Source: Rhodoferax sp. (GTDB taxonomy: Bacteria; Pseudomonadota; Gammaproteobacteria; Burkholderiales; Burkholderiaceae_C). From it: a stretch of DNA of 51,195 bases. Where the stretch lies: positions 1 to 51,195 of the forward strand of contig NZ_JAUSLE010000062.1 of the NCBI RefSeq assembly GCF_030646845.1, in the 5' to 3' direction. Below the pieces are notes generated by a model. The model was given only the letters and a program-made list of their open reading frames with translations. It did not search any database and had not been told where the DNA came from. This document shows positions 38,129-45,437 of this stretch, piece by piece (within the stretch, counting starts at the first letter, position 1; each line of letters opens with the position of its first letter). A program made the position numbers and the translations under genes.

Positions 38129-38653
38129 ATGTTGACGGAAGACGGCAAACACCTGTACGTGAGTTATGACGAATACCATAACCTGATCGAAAAACTGGCG
38201 ATCAAGATCCATCAGTCCGGCTGGGAGTTCGATACCATTTTGTGTCTGGCCCGTGGCGGCATGCGCCCTGGCGACATCCTGTCACGCGTCTTTGACAAGC
38301 CGCTGGCCATCATGTCGACCAGTTCCTACCGGTCGGACGCCGGTACGGTGCAGGGCAATCTGGACATTGCCCGCTTCATCACCACCCCCAAAGGCGAGAT
38401 TGCCGGCAAGGTGTTGCTGGTGGACGATCTGGCAGATTCCGGCCATACGCTTAACGCCGTGATGAAGCAACTCAAGAACAACTACGAGCCCATTTCAGAA
38501 CTGCGTAGCGCCGTGATCTGGACCAAGGCCTTGTCCACTTTCACGCCGGACTATTCGGTTGAGTTCTTGCCCACGAACCCCTGGATTCACCAGCCCTTTG
38601 AAGGCTACGACGCGCTGCGTCCGGAGCAGTTGATTCAAAAGTGGAGCGTTTGA
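38129..38653 (+). CDS. Phosphoribosyltransferase (type I, xanthine/hypoxanthine-like)
   Basis: A 174-residue PRTase. The PRPP-binding loop is KVLLVDDLADSGHT (94-107). ARGGMRPGDILSR (41-53) is the pyrophosphate loop and STSSYRSD a hood/base-side segment. Such enzymes attach PRPP to purine bases for salvage; the base specificity is unclear. AGGAG at 38117-38121 precedes the ATG. It directly follows purA, which supports a purine salvage role, although the repeat between them suggests a separate or weaker transcript link. Confidence 0.85.
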   Translation: MLTEDGKHLYVSYDEYHNLIEKLAIKIHQSGWEFDTILCLARGGMRPGDILSRVFDKPLAIMSTSSYRSDAGTVQGNLDIARFITTPKGEIAGKVLLVDDLADSGHTLNAVMKQLKNNYEPISELRSAVIWTKALSTFTPDYSVEFLPTNPWIHQPFEGYDALRPEQLIQKWSV

Positions 38654-38692
38654 CAGTCGTTTGACAAATTGTTTGATGAAGCGGATCTGACC

Positions 38693-39901
38693 ATGGCTGA
38701 GCTTTCCACTGCGCTGATTCATCACCCGTATGTTCCGCCGGCCGGCTTTGCCGCACCGCAACCCGGCGTGTTCAAGGCGTCAACCGTCCTGTTCCCCAAT
38801 GTGGCTGCCATGCGCAACTTCGAGTGGAAGGACAAGACGGCCTACACCTACGGGCTGCATGGCACGCCCACCACCTACATGCTGGAGGAGCGTCTGTGCA
38901 CGCTGGAGGGCGGCCTGCAGTGCGTGCTGGTGCCGAGCGGGCTGGCGGCCATCGCCAATGTCGCGCTGTCGCTGCTGCGCACCGGCGACGAAGTGCTCAT
39001 CCCTGACAACGCCTATGGCCCCAATAAGGTGCTGGCCGAGGGGGAACTGAAAAGCTGGGGCATCACCCACCGGTTCTACGACCCGATGAATCCGCAGGAT
39101 CTGGCGGCCAAAATCAGTCCTCAGACCCGTCTGGTCTGGCTGGAAGCGGCGGGCTCGGTGACGCTGGAATTTCCTGACTTGTGCGAGATGGTCCGGGTGT
39201 GCAAGTCTCGTGGTGTCTTGACGGCGCTGGACAACACTTGGGGTGCGGGACTCGCCTTTGCGCCATTTGACCTGACGCCAGGAGTCGGCCCGGCGCTGGG
39301 TGTCGATATATCCGTGCACGCGCTGACCAAATACCCCAGCGGCGGCGGCGATGTGCTCATGGGCAGTGTCATCACCCGTGATGCCTCGCTGCACATGAAG
39401 CTTAAGCTGACGCACATGCGACTGGGCTTGGGCGTGGGGGCCAATGATGCGGAAGCCGTGTTGCGGGCGTTGCCGAGCCTGGCGCTGCGCTACAAGGCGC
39501 ATGACGAAGCCGCGCGGGAATTGGCACGCTGGTGCCAGACCCGTTCCGAATTTGCGCAGGTGTTGCATCCTGCGCTGCCCGACTCGCCCGGACACGCGCA
39601 TTGGCGGGCGGTGTGTCAGCCCGGATCAGGTGGTGCGGCCGGACTGTTCAGTGTGATTTTTCACCCAAGATACGGCCAAGCCCGGATCGATGCGTTTTGC
39701 GATCGGCTGAAGCTGTTCGGAATCGGTTATAGCTGGGGTGGACCCATGAGTCTCGTCGTGCCTTACGAGCTGGCTTCCATGCGCAGTGTCTGGCCGCCCC
39801 ACTTGGAGCAGGGTACTCTGGTCCGCTTTTCGGTGGGCCTGGAAGCGGTGGCTGATTTGCAGGCCGATCTGAATCAGGCACTGCAGGCCGCCTTGACCTG
39901 A
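38693..39901 (+). CDS. Cystathionine beta-lyase-type PLP enzyme
   Basis: A 402-residue fold-type I enzyme of the Cys/Met metabolism family. The PLP lysine is K213 in HALTKYPSGGGDV. TYGLHGTPTTYMLEERL and VPSGLAAIANV are the cofactor-phosphate and substrate-binding segments, and the C-terminal RFSVGLEAVADL is typical of MetC. MetC cleaves cystathionine to homocysteine, pyruvate and ammonia. Close relatives can also be gamma-synthases or methionine gamma-lyases, so no symbol is given. An in-frame TTG at 38669 is rejected for the ATG at 38693. Confidence 0.85.
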   Translation: MAELSTALIHHPYVPPAGFAAPQPGVFKASTVLFPNVAAMRNFEWKDKTAYTYGLHGTPTTYMLEERLCTLEGGLQCVLVPSGLAAIANVALSLLRTGDEVLIPDNAYGPNKVLAEGELKSWGITHRFYDPMNPQDLAAKISPQTRLVWLEAAGSVTLEFPDLCEMVRVCKSRGVLTALDNTWGAGLAFAPFDLTPGVGPALGVDISVHALTKYPSGGGDVLMGSVITRDASLHMKLKLTHMRLGLGVGANDAEAVLRALPSLALRYKAHDEAARELARWCQTRSEFAQVLHPALPDSPGHAHWRAVCQPGSGGAAGLFSVIFHPRYGQARIDAFCDRLKLFGIGYSWGGPMSLVVPYELASMRSVWPPHLEQGTLVRFSVGLEAVADLQADLNQALQAALT

Positions 39902-39918
39902 GTCAGTGTTTTCCTGAA

Positions 39919-39947
39919 TTGTCATATGGTCCGGTCTTCGATACGCT
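39919..39947 (+). promoter_or_regulatory. Promoter-like element for the DUF2189 gene
   Basis: TTGTCA (39919-39924), a 17-nt spacer and TACGCT (39942-39947) lie just before the ATG at 39955, only seven bases after the -10 box. The -10 match is weak but spacing is ideal, and no Shine-Dalgarno is present. Confidence 0.4.
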
Positions 39948-39954
39948 GGACCCC

Positions 39955-40767
39955 ATGAACTCAACTCCCGCCCCGTATGTGCCGCCGCCCTCTGAGGCAC
40001 CACGCAAAGAAATCGTCGACCTGCGCCTGAGTGACCCGTTTCGCTGGCTGCTGCGCGGCTGGCGCGATCTGATGGCGGCGAAGGGCATCAGCCTTTTCTA
40101 TGGCGTTTGCTTCTTTGCCATGGCCTGGGTGCTGGGCGCGGTGTTTCGCAGCAAGCCCGAGTACGTCATGTCCATTGCCTCGGGCTGTTTGCTGGTGGGA
40201 CCATTTCTGGCGATGGGCCTGTATGAGGTGAGCCGGCGGCGCGAGCAGGGGATCACGCCCGAGCTGGGCGCATCCCTGACCTGCTGGGACTCGCATATGC
40301 GCAGCATGGGCATGCTGGTTCTGGTGCTGATTGTTCTCGAGTTGCTGTGGGGCCGGGCGTCGCTGGTGGTATTTGCCGTGTTCTTCAACACCGGCATGCC
40401 ATCCACCACGGGCGTGATCAGGGCCGTCTTCAATCCCGAGAACTGGGAGTTTCTGGCGGTTTATCTGGTGGTTGGCGGTGTGTTTGCCGGGCTGGTATTT
40501 GCGGTGTCCGTGGTGTCGATTCCCATGATCCTGGACCGCGACACCGACGCCATTTCCGCGGCCATCACCAGCCTGCAGGTGGTCTTTGCGAACACGGCCG
40601 TGATGCTGTTGTGGGGCATGCTGCTGACCGGGCTGGTTCTGGTGGCGCTCATTCCCTGGGGTCTGGGGCTACTGCTCATTGGCCCCTGGCTGGGACACGC
40701 CAGCTGGCACGCGTACCGGGGTTCGGTGCGCTGGCTGGATGAGGATGAAGCCCCCTTGGTGTCCTGA
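39955..40767 (+). CDS. DUF2189 integral membrane protein
   Basis: A 270-residue inner-membrane protein of the DUF2189 family. A Pro-rich cytoplasmic N-terminus (1-20) is followed by about six hydrophobic segments (near 42-60, 68-86, 117-140, 162-186, 203-225 and 228-248). The family is often found near respiratory cytochrome genes, but nothing here supports a specific job. The ATG at 39955 is used; an in-frame TTG at 39919 would overlap the promoter-like element. It is probably transcribed on its own. Confidence 0.75.
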   Translation: MNSTPAPYVPPPSEAPRKEIVDLRLSDPFRWLLRGWRDLMAAKGISLFYGVCFFAMAWVLGAVFRSKPEYVMSIASGCLLVGPFLAMGLYEVSRRREQGITPELGASLTCWDSHMRSMGMLVLVLIVLELLWGRASLVVFAVFFNTGMPSTTGVIRAVFNPENWEFLAVYLVVGGVFAGLVFAVSVVSIPMILDRDTDAISAAITSLQVVFANTAVMLLWGMLLTGLVLVALIPWGLGLLLIGPWLGHASWHAYRGSVRWLDEDEAPLVS

Positions 40768-40770
40768 GGC

Positions 40771-40800
40771 AAGAAAAATTGCACCCGCTATGGCGGGCAC
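40771..40800 (-). terminator. Intrinsic terminator of the tesA-selU-SMP30 operon
   Basis: On the minus strand GTGCCCGC (40800-40793), loop CATA and GCGGGTGC (40788-40781) form an 8-bp stem with two G-T pairs. AATTTTTC follows at 40780-40773. It lies about 235 nt after the SMP-30-like stop, so the transcript would run antisense through the small gene at 40846-41031. Confidence 0.6.
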
Positions 40801-40845
40801 CGGCCGTGAAATGTTAAAGTGTCCCTAACAACCTGAAAGCATACT

Positions 40846-41031
40846 TTGGCTACACCCAATTACGGATACGAGAAACGTCAGAAAGAGCTGGCGAAGAAGA
40901 AGAAAAAAGAGGAAAAACTCAAGCACAAGGCCGAGCGCAAGGTTGGCGAAGGTGCTGAGGACGGGGCGCCTGAAGACGATGCGGCCGTCGAGCCCTCCGA
41001 TAGCAATCCGGACACCCCCGCGCAACCCTGA
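40846..41031 (+). CDS. Small lysine-rich conserved protein
   Basis: A 61-residue protein starting MATPNYGYEKRQKELAKK. The first half is a strongly basic helix (Lys/Glu runs) and the second half is acidic and disordered (EDGAPEDDAAVEP). I recognise the N-terminal YGYEKRQKELAKK pattern as common in Burkholderiales small proteins, with no known function. Binding to nucleic acid or ribosomes is possible. The start is a TTG at 40846, the only one that keeps the conserved N-terminus. Its stop lies 3 bp from the convergent stop of the SMP-30-like gene. Confidence 0.7.
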   Translation: MATPNYGYEKRQKELAKKKKKEEKLKHKAERKVGEGAEDGAPEDDAAVEPSDSNPDTPAQP

Positions 41032-41034
41032 GTC

Positions 41035-42132
41035 TTATTTAGCCAGCCAGCCCAAACCTTTGGCGTGCAGGCTTTGGACGTAGAGCCGATCGCGTGTTTC
41101 TGTGACTGCGGTCGTCTCCGGGTAAGCCCCGGTCGGGTCCTGCAGATCTGCCACCACTTTCCCGTCTTCCGTGAATGCCATTACATGCCCATACGCCTTG
41201 GGGATGGGCCACATGGCGCGCGGCAAGCGCAGGGTCAGCTTGCGCAGGAAGGGCTGGTTCGCGAGCTTGTCGATGGTCGGGTTTCTGGGCTTGGCAAAAC
41301 CCAGCCAGATCTTGCCGTCAAGGCCGCGCATGAGGTTGTCGGGATAGCCTGGCAGATTGTCGAACAGCACGCTGGCCTGCGGGCTCGCCTGGGTCACGTC
41401 GAGGTTGCTGGCCTTCACTGAAATCTTCCATATCCGGTACTTGCCGGTTTCATTGACGAACAGCGTTTGCTCGTCCTGACTGAGCGCCACACCGTTGGCA
41501 AAGCTCAGGCCCCTGGCCACGATGCGCGTGCCCTGCGTGGCAGGGTCGTATTCCAGAATGCGTCCGGTGGCGGACTGCTCGATGATGTCCAGCACGCTGG
41601 CCTCGAAGGTGCCACCCCAGCTGGCTGGCGCGAAACGCGTCGAGGCGTCGCTCACGTACATCTTGCCGTTGCCGGCCACGACGACCGCGTCGGCATAGCG
41701 AATCGGATCGGTGCCAACCTTGTCGGTCAGCAATGTGACCTTCTTGTCCGGACTGATCGACAGCAACCCTTTGACGGCATCGGCCGCCACCAGGTTGCCG
41801 GCCGCGTCAAAGTCAAAACCAAGCACCCGTCCGCCGGTATTGGCAAACACTTCCTGCGCGCTGCCGTCGGGGTTCATGCGCAGGATGTTGCCGCTGGCGA
41901 CCGTGGTGTAGAGCTTGCCGTCTTTGGCGACCACAATGTGCTCCGGTCCTTCTTCGGTGCCCAGCGAAATCATCTTCAGGTTGGCCAGTTTGTTATTCAC
42001 CGCGTGGGGACTGCTGTAGCCGGGCGCGGTGGGCGCGTTCCAGCTGAGCGGCTCGATCGGCACCGGCCACAGGCTCAGGTAAGCCGCCAGCGCCAGCAAC
42101 ATCACGCCCAGAATCAACGCTGCTTTCTTCAT
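41035..42132 (-). CDS. Membrane-anchored SMP-30/strictosidine synthase-like beta-propeller
   Basis: A 365-residue protein with an N-terminal signal anchor (about 4-22, ALILGVMLLALAAYLSLW). A six-bladed propeller follows, with repeats such as GPEHIVVAKDGKLYTT, FDFDAAGNLVAAD and GLSFANGVALSQDEQTLFV. The last segment is the strongest match to the strictosidine synthase/gluconolactonase group. Likely a periplasmic lactonase or esterase; the substrate is unknown. GGAGA precedes the ATG at 42132, which overlaps the selU stop in ATGA. A much longer open frame extends upstream inside selU but has no family support. Confidence 0.8.
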   Translation of the reverse strand: MKKAALILGVMLLALAAYLSLWPVPIEPLSWNAPTAPGYSSPHAVNNKLANLKMISLGTEEGPEHIVVAKDGKLYTTVASGNILRMNPDGSAQEVFANTGGRVLGFDFDAAGNLVAADAVKGLLSISPDKKVTLLTDKVGTDPIRYADAVVVAGNGKMYVSDASTRFAPASWGGTFEASVLDIIEQSATGRILEYDPATQGTRIVARGLSFANGVALSQDEQTLFVNETGKYRIWKISVKASNLDVTQASPQASVLFDNLPGYPDNLMRGLDGKIWLGFAKPRNPTIDKLANQPFLRKLTLRLPRAMWPIPKAYGHVMAFTEDGKVVADLQDPTGAYPETTAVTETRDRLYVQSLHAKGLGWLAK

Positions 42133-43190
42133 GGGGTCTCCGCCATCAGTTGTTGGGCCAAAAATGCCATGGCCCCCGTCGAATGGTCTTCTGGTGCTAT
42201 CAGTTTTGCCTGTTCGAACTGCACGAAGTTGCGCCGCATCGACTGCAGGTAAACGGGATCGTAGTGCTGCGTGAGCAGTTCCTGCACGACCGGCTCGATG
42301 TCTCCGGCCCGCACCGACGCTTTCCAGCCTTCGACCACCACCTTGCCCCGGAACTCGGTCAAGATCTGCAGGCGTTCGCAGAAATGCTCGACGTCCCGCA
42401 CAAAGAAATCGTAATCCTCCATCAGCAGGGCAACCCGCTCGGCATCCGGCAGCACCAGGTTCAGGCAAGTGCTTTGCCGCATGGCCTCGACCAGCGAGAC
42501 AGGCACGGCCACGTTGCCCACTTTTTTGCTTTCGCTCTCGATGAACACCGGGCGTGTGCGGTCCAGCCGCCGCAACGCGTCCCACACCAGGGTGTCAAAA
42601 CGCTTCTGCGTGGGCTGCGCCATTCCCGGTATGGCGCCCAGTACCGAGCTTCGATGGTTGGCGAGGGCCTCCAGATCGATCACCTGCGCCCCCTGTGCCG
42701 CCAGGGCCTGCAGCAGCCGGGTTTTGCCCGACCCCGTGGTGCCGCAGATCACACGGAACTCAAGGCCACTGACCAGGCGCGGAATGTCCTCCACCACGGC
42801 GGCCCGAAAGGCCTTGTAGCCGCCTTCCACCAGCGTCACGCGAAAGCCGATTTCGGACAAGATGAGTGACAGCGATCCACTGCGTTTGCCGCCGCGCCAG
42901 CAGTAAGCCAGTGGCTTCCAGTCTTTCGGTTTGTCGATGACCTCACGGTCGATGTGCGCTGCGATATTGCGTGCGGCAATGGCCGCGCCGCGTTTCTTGG
43001 CCTCGAACGCGTTGACCTGCTTGTACAGGGTTCCGATGTCGCGACGCTCTTCGTCGTTCAACGTGGGCCAGTTCACGGCCTGCGGCAAGTGGTCTTCCGC
43101 AAATTCGCCTTCGCTGCGGGCGTCAATGACGGTGTCAAATTCATGCAGGCGCTGAATGACTTCACTGGCGCTCAAGGTGGTCAGACTCAT
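42129..43190 (-). CDS. selU: tRNA 2-selenouridine synthase
   Basis: A 353-residue enzyme (also mnmH or ybbB). It replaces sulfur with selenium in the 2-thiouridine at the wobble position of Lys, Glu and Gln tRNAs, through a geranylated intermediate, using selenophosphate. The N-terminal rhodanese domain (about 1-135) carries the catalytic C97 in YCWRGGKRSGS. A P-loop domain follows with GTTGSGKT (150-157). Its presence predicts a selD gene elsewhere. It overlaps both neighbours by 4 nt (tesA-like upstream, SMP-30-like downstream), so all three are probably translated in a chain. Confidence 0.93.
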   Translation of the reverse strand: MSLTTLSASEVIQRLHEFDTVIDARSEGEFAEDHLPQAVNWPTLNDEERRDIGTLYKQVNAFEAKKRGAAIAARNIAAHIDREVIDKPKDWKPLAYCWRGGKRSGSLSLILSEIGFRVTLVEGGYKAFRAAVVEDIPRLVSGLEFRVICGTTGSGKTRLLQALAAQGAQVIDLEALANHRSSVLGAIPGMAQPTQKRFDTLVWDALRRLDRTRPVFIESESKKVGNVAVPVSLVEAMRQSTCLNLVLPDAERVALLMEDYDFFVRDVEHFCERLQILTEFRGKVVVEGWKASVRAGDIEPVVQELLTQHYDPVYLQSMRRNFVQFEQAKLIAPEDHSTGAMAFLAQQLMAETP

Positions 43191-43861
43191 TTCAGCAGCT
43201 TCTTCAGTTCAGGCCACACGTTGGCCAGCATGACGGGGTGAGCCTCCTCCTTGGGGTGGATGCGGTCGGGCTGAAACAGCCGGGTGCTGTCCGGCGCATC
43301 GGCGATGCCTTTGAGCAGGAACGGCACCAGGGCCGCCTTGTTGGTTCTGGCCACGTCCGCGAACAGGTCGGCAAAGCGCGCGGCGTAGTCCTTGCCATAG
43401 TTGGGCGGCACCTGCATGCCAACCAGCAGCACCTTTGCCCCGGCTTTTTGGGCCGCCTGCGTCATCTGGGTCAGGTTGTCTTCGGTGAGCTGCAGGGGCA
43501 GGCCGCGCAAGGCGTCGTTGGCGCCCAGCTCAATGATCACGTGGCTCGGCCGGTGTTGTGCCAGCAGTCCGGCCAGGCGCGAGCGCCCGCCCGATGTGGT
43601 GTCGCCACTGATGCTGGCGTTGACCACGGTGGCTGGCAATTTTTCGGCCTTCAGCTTTTTCTCGAGCAACGCCACCCAGCCAGTGCCGCGTTTGAGGCCA
43701 TACTCTGCACTCAGGGAGTCGCCCACGACCAGAATGCTCCTCGCTTTGCCAGCCTGGGGGGCCCTGGTTGCCGTGGCAGCGCCAGCCGCCGTAGATAGCC
43801 CTGCAACTGCAGCCAGTACAGCTGCCGCGATAAAGTGTCGTCGGTACAAAGAAAGCCTCAT
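43187..43861 (-). CDS. tesA: TesA-like SGNH (GDSL) esterase/lysophospholipase
   Basis: A 224-residue secreted hydrolase. The N-terminal signal sequence (about 1-29) contains RR before the hydrophobic core. The four SGNH blocks are clear: S49 in GDSLSAEYG, G86 in SGDTTSGG, N115 in GANDALRG, and D199/H202 in DRIHPKEEAHP. E. coli TesA is a periplasmic thioesterase, protease I and lysophospholipase L1. The ATG overlaps the divergent ABC ATPase start (CATG at 43859-43862). An AATAAT at 43877-43872 on this strand may be its -10 box. Confidence 0.88.
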   Translation of the reverse strand: MRLSLYRRHFIAAAVLAAVAGLSTAAGAATATRAPQAGKARSILVVGDSLSAEYGLKRGTGWVALLEKKLKAEKLPATVVNASISGDTTSGGRSRLAGLLAQHRPSHVIIELGANDALRGLPLQLTEDNLTQMTQAAQKAGAKVLLVGMQVPPNYGKDYAARFADLFADVARTNKAALVPFLLKGIADAPDSTRLFQPDRIHPKEEAHPVMLANVWPELKKLLK

Positions 43862-44546
43862 GTCTGATTCAATTATTTCCGTTGAGCATGTCTACAAATC
43901 GGTGACGGATTCCACCGGTACTCTCGACATTTTGCGCGATATTGATTTTGTGCTGAACGCCAGGGAGACAGCGGCCATTGTCGGCGCCTCCGGTTCCGGC
44001 AAAAGCACGCTCTTGTCCATCATCGCGGGTCTGGATACGCCCACCCGCGGCACCGTGCGGCTGGCGGGCCAGGACCTGTTTGCCATGAACGAGGACCAGC
44101 GCGCCGCCCTGCGGGCACAAAAAGTGGGTTTTGTATTCCAGAGCTTTCAGTTGCTGGGCAATCTCACGGCGCTGGAAAACGTCATGCTCCCGCTGGAGCT
44201 GGCGGACAGGCGCGATGCGCGCAAGGCGGCCACCGAGATGCTGGCGCGCGTGGGCCTGTCCGAGCGCCTGGGTCATTACCCCAAGGTGCTCAGTGGTGGC
44301 GAGCAGCAGCGGGTGGCGCTGGCGCGCGCCTTTGTGGTCAAGCCGGCCGTGCTGCTGGCCGACGAGCCCACCGGCAGCCTGGACTTTGCCACTGGTGAAA
44401 AGGTGATGGAACTCATGTTTGACCTCAACCGGGAGCAGGGCACCACGCTGGTGCTGGTGACGCATGACCGTGCCATTGCCTCGCGTTGTGCGCGCTGCAT
44501 CACGATCGAGGCCGGGCAGGTGCTTGACACCACGGCCGATGTTTAA
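43860..44546 (+). CDS. ybbA: YbbA-like ABC transporter ATP-binding protein
   Basis: A 228-residue ATPase of the LolD/MacB/YbbA group. It shows Walker A GASGSGKST (42-50), the signature LSGGEQQ (144-150) and Walker B VLLADEP with E169. In E. coli ybbA is divergent from tesA and followed by the permease gene ybbP. Here the same divergence is kept but no permease follows; the next gene is rlmB. The partner is therefore missing, or encoded elsewhere. The ATG at 43860 shares two bases with the opposite-strand tesA ATG. Confidence 0.85.
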   Translation: MSDSIISVEHVYKSVTDSTGTLDILRDIDFVLNARETAAIVGASGSGKSTLLSIIAGLDTPTRGTVRLAGQDLFAMNEDQRAALRAQKVGFVFQSFQLLGNLTALENVMLPLELADRRDARKAATEMLARVGLSERLGHYPKVLSGGEQQRVALARAFVVKPAVLLADEPTGSLDFATGEKVMELMFDLNREQGTTLVLVTHDRAIASRCARCITIEAGQVLDTTADV

Positions 44547-44554
44547 GCCTTTTT

Positions 44555-44603
44555 GACCTCTAGCCCGCGTGGATATTGCGTAGGAAGCTATTATTTTTGT
44601 AGC
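44555..44603 (+). repeat. Dispersed intergenic repeat, copy D
   Basis: GACCTCTAGCCCGCGTG begins this copy and the tail GCTATTATTT runs to TTGTAGC (arms GCTA 44587-44590 and TAGC 44600-44603). It fills most of the 83-bp gap between the ABC ATPase and rlmB and lies where the -35 region of rlmB would be. Confidence 0.6.
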
Positions 44604-44617
44604 GAATAACAAGCCGC

Positions 44618-44623
44618 GATAAT
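44618..44623 (+). promoter_or_regulatory. Candidate -10 box of rlmB
   Basis: GATAAT ends exactly six bases before the rlmB ATG at 44630 and no Shine-Dalgarno intervenes. TTTGTA at 44596-44601, in the tail of repeat copy D, is a weak -35 candidate with 16-nt spacing. Confidence 0.4.
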
Positions 44624-44629
44624 TGGGCC

Positions 44630-45397
44630 ATGTCTTCACCCAAAGTTCTATTCGGCTTTCATGCCGTCGGTGTGCGTCTCAAAACCGCGCCCAAATCCAT
44701 TGTCGAGATTTATTTCGAGCCCACCCGCCGCGATGCGCGCATGCGCCAGTTCATCGAGAAAGCCAATGAAGCGGGTGTTCGCCTGATTGAGGCCGATGGC
44801 ATGCGGCTGGCCAAGCTTTGCGGCGGCCACGGGCACCAGGGCGTAGCGGCGCGGGTGCAGGAGCTGGCGCAGGTGCACTCGCTGGACGAACTGCTGGAGC
44901 AGCTCGAAGCCTCACAGGCTGACAAGCCGCCGGCCGAGCGCGAAGCGCCGCTGATCCTGGTGCTTGACGGCGTGACCGATCCGCACAATCTGGGCGCCTG
45001 CCTGCGGGTGGCCGATGGCGCTGGCGTGCACGCCGTGATCGCGCCCAAAGACCACGCTGCCGGTATCAATGCGACAGTCGCCAAAGTGGCCAGCGGCGCG
45101 GCCGAAACCGTGCCTTATTTCATGGTGACCAATCTGGCGCGCACGCTGAACGAACTGAAGGAGCGCAACATCTGGATCATCGGCACCAGCGACGTGGCGC
45201 CCAAGACCATTTACCAGGCGGACTTGAAGGGCCCGGTGGCGCTGGTGCTGGGCGCCGAGGGCGAAGGCATGCGCCAGCTCACCGCCAAGACCTGCGATGA
45301 ACTGGTGAGCATCCCCATGCGTGGTGCGGTGGAAAGCCTGAATGTGTCCGTGGCCAGCGGCGTGTGCCTGTACGAAGCCGTGCGCCAGCGCAGTTGA
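44630..45397 (+). CDS. rlmB: 23S rRNA (guanosine-2251-2'-O)-methyltransferase RlmB
   Basis: A 255-residue SPOUT methyltransferase. The N-terminal L30e-like substrate domain begins with [11 protein letters not shown]. The knotted catalytic domain has [24 protein letters not shown] and [16 protein letters not shown], which form the deep trefoil SAM site. It methylates the ribose of G2251 in the peptidyl transferase P loop. No ribosome site is visible, and GATAAT ends six bases before the ATG. Downstream, 40 bp separate it from the kinase gene. Confidence 0.94.
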   Translation: MSSPKVLFGFHAVGVRLKTAPKSIVEIYFEPTRRDARMRQFIEKANEAGVRLIEADGMRLAKLCGGHGHQGVAARVQELAQVHSLDELLEQLEASQADKPPAEREAPLILVLDGVTDPHNLGACLRVADGAGVHAVIAPKDHAAGINATVAKVASGAAETVPYFMVTNLARTLNELKERNIWIIGTSDVAPKTIYQADLKGPVALVLGAEGEGMRQLTAKTCDELVSIPMRGAVESLNVSVASGVCLYEAVRQRS

Positions 45398-45437
45398 TGT
45401 AGCCCACCTTATTGACCAGGAGCACCCTGTAACCAAC

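Noticed and set aside
42133..42585. A long N-terminal extension of the SMP-30-like gene
   Set aside because: It runs inside selU in another frame and shows no homology. The ATG at 42132 has GGAGA and gives a proper signal anchor.
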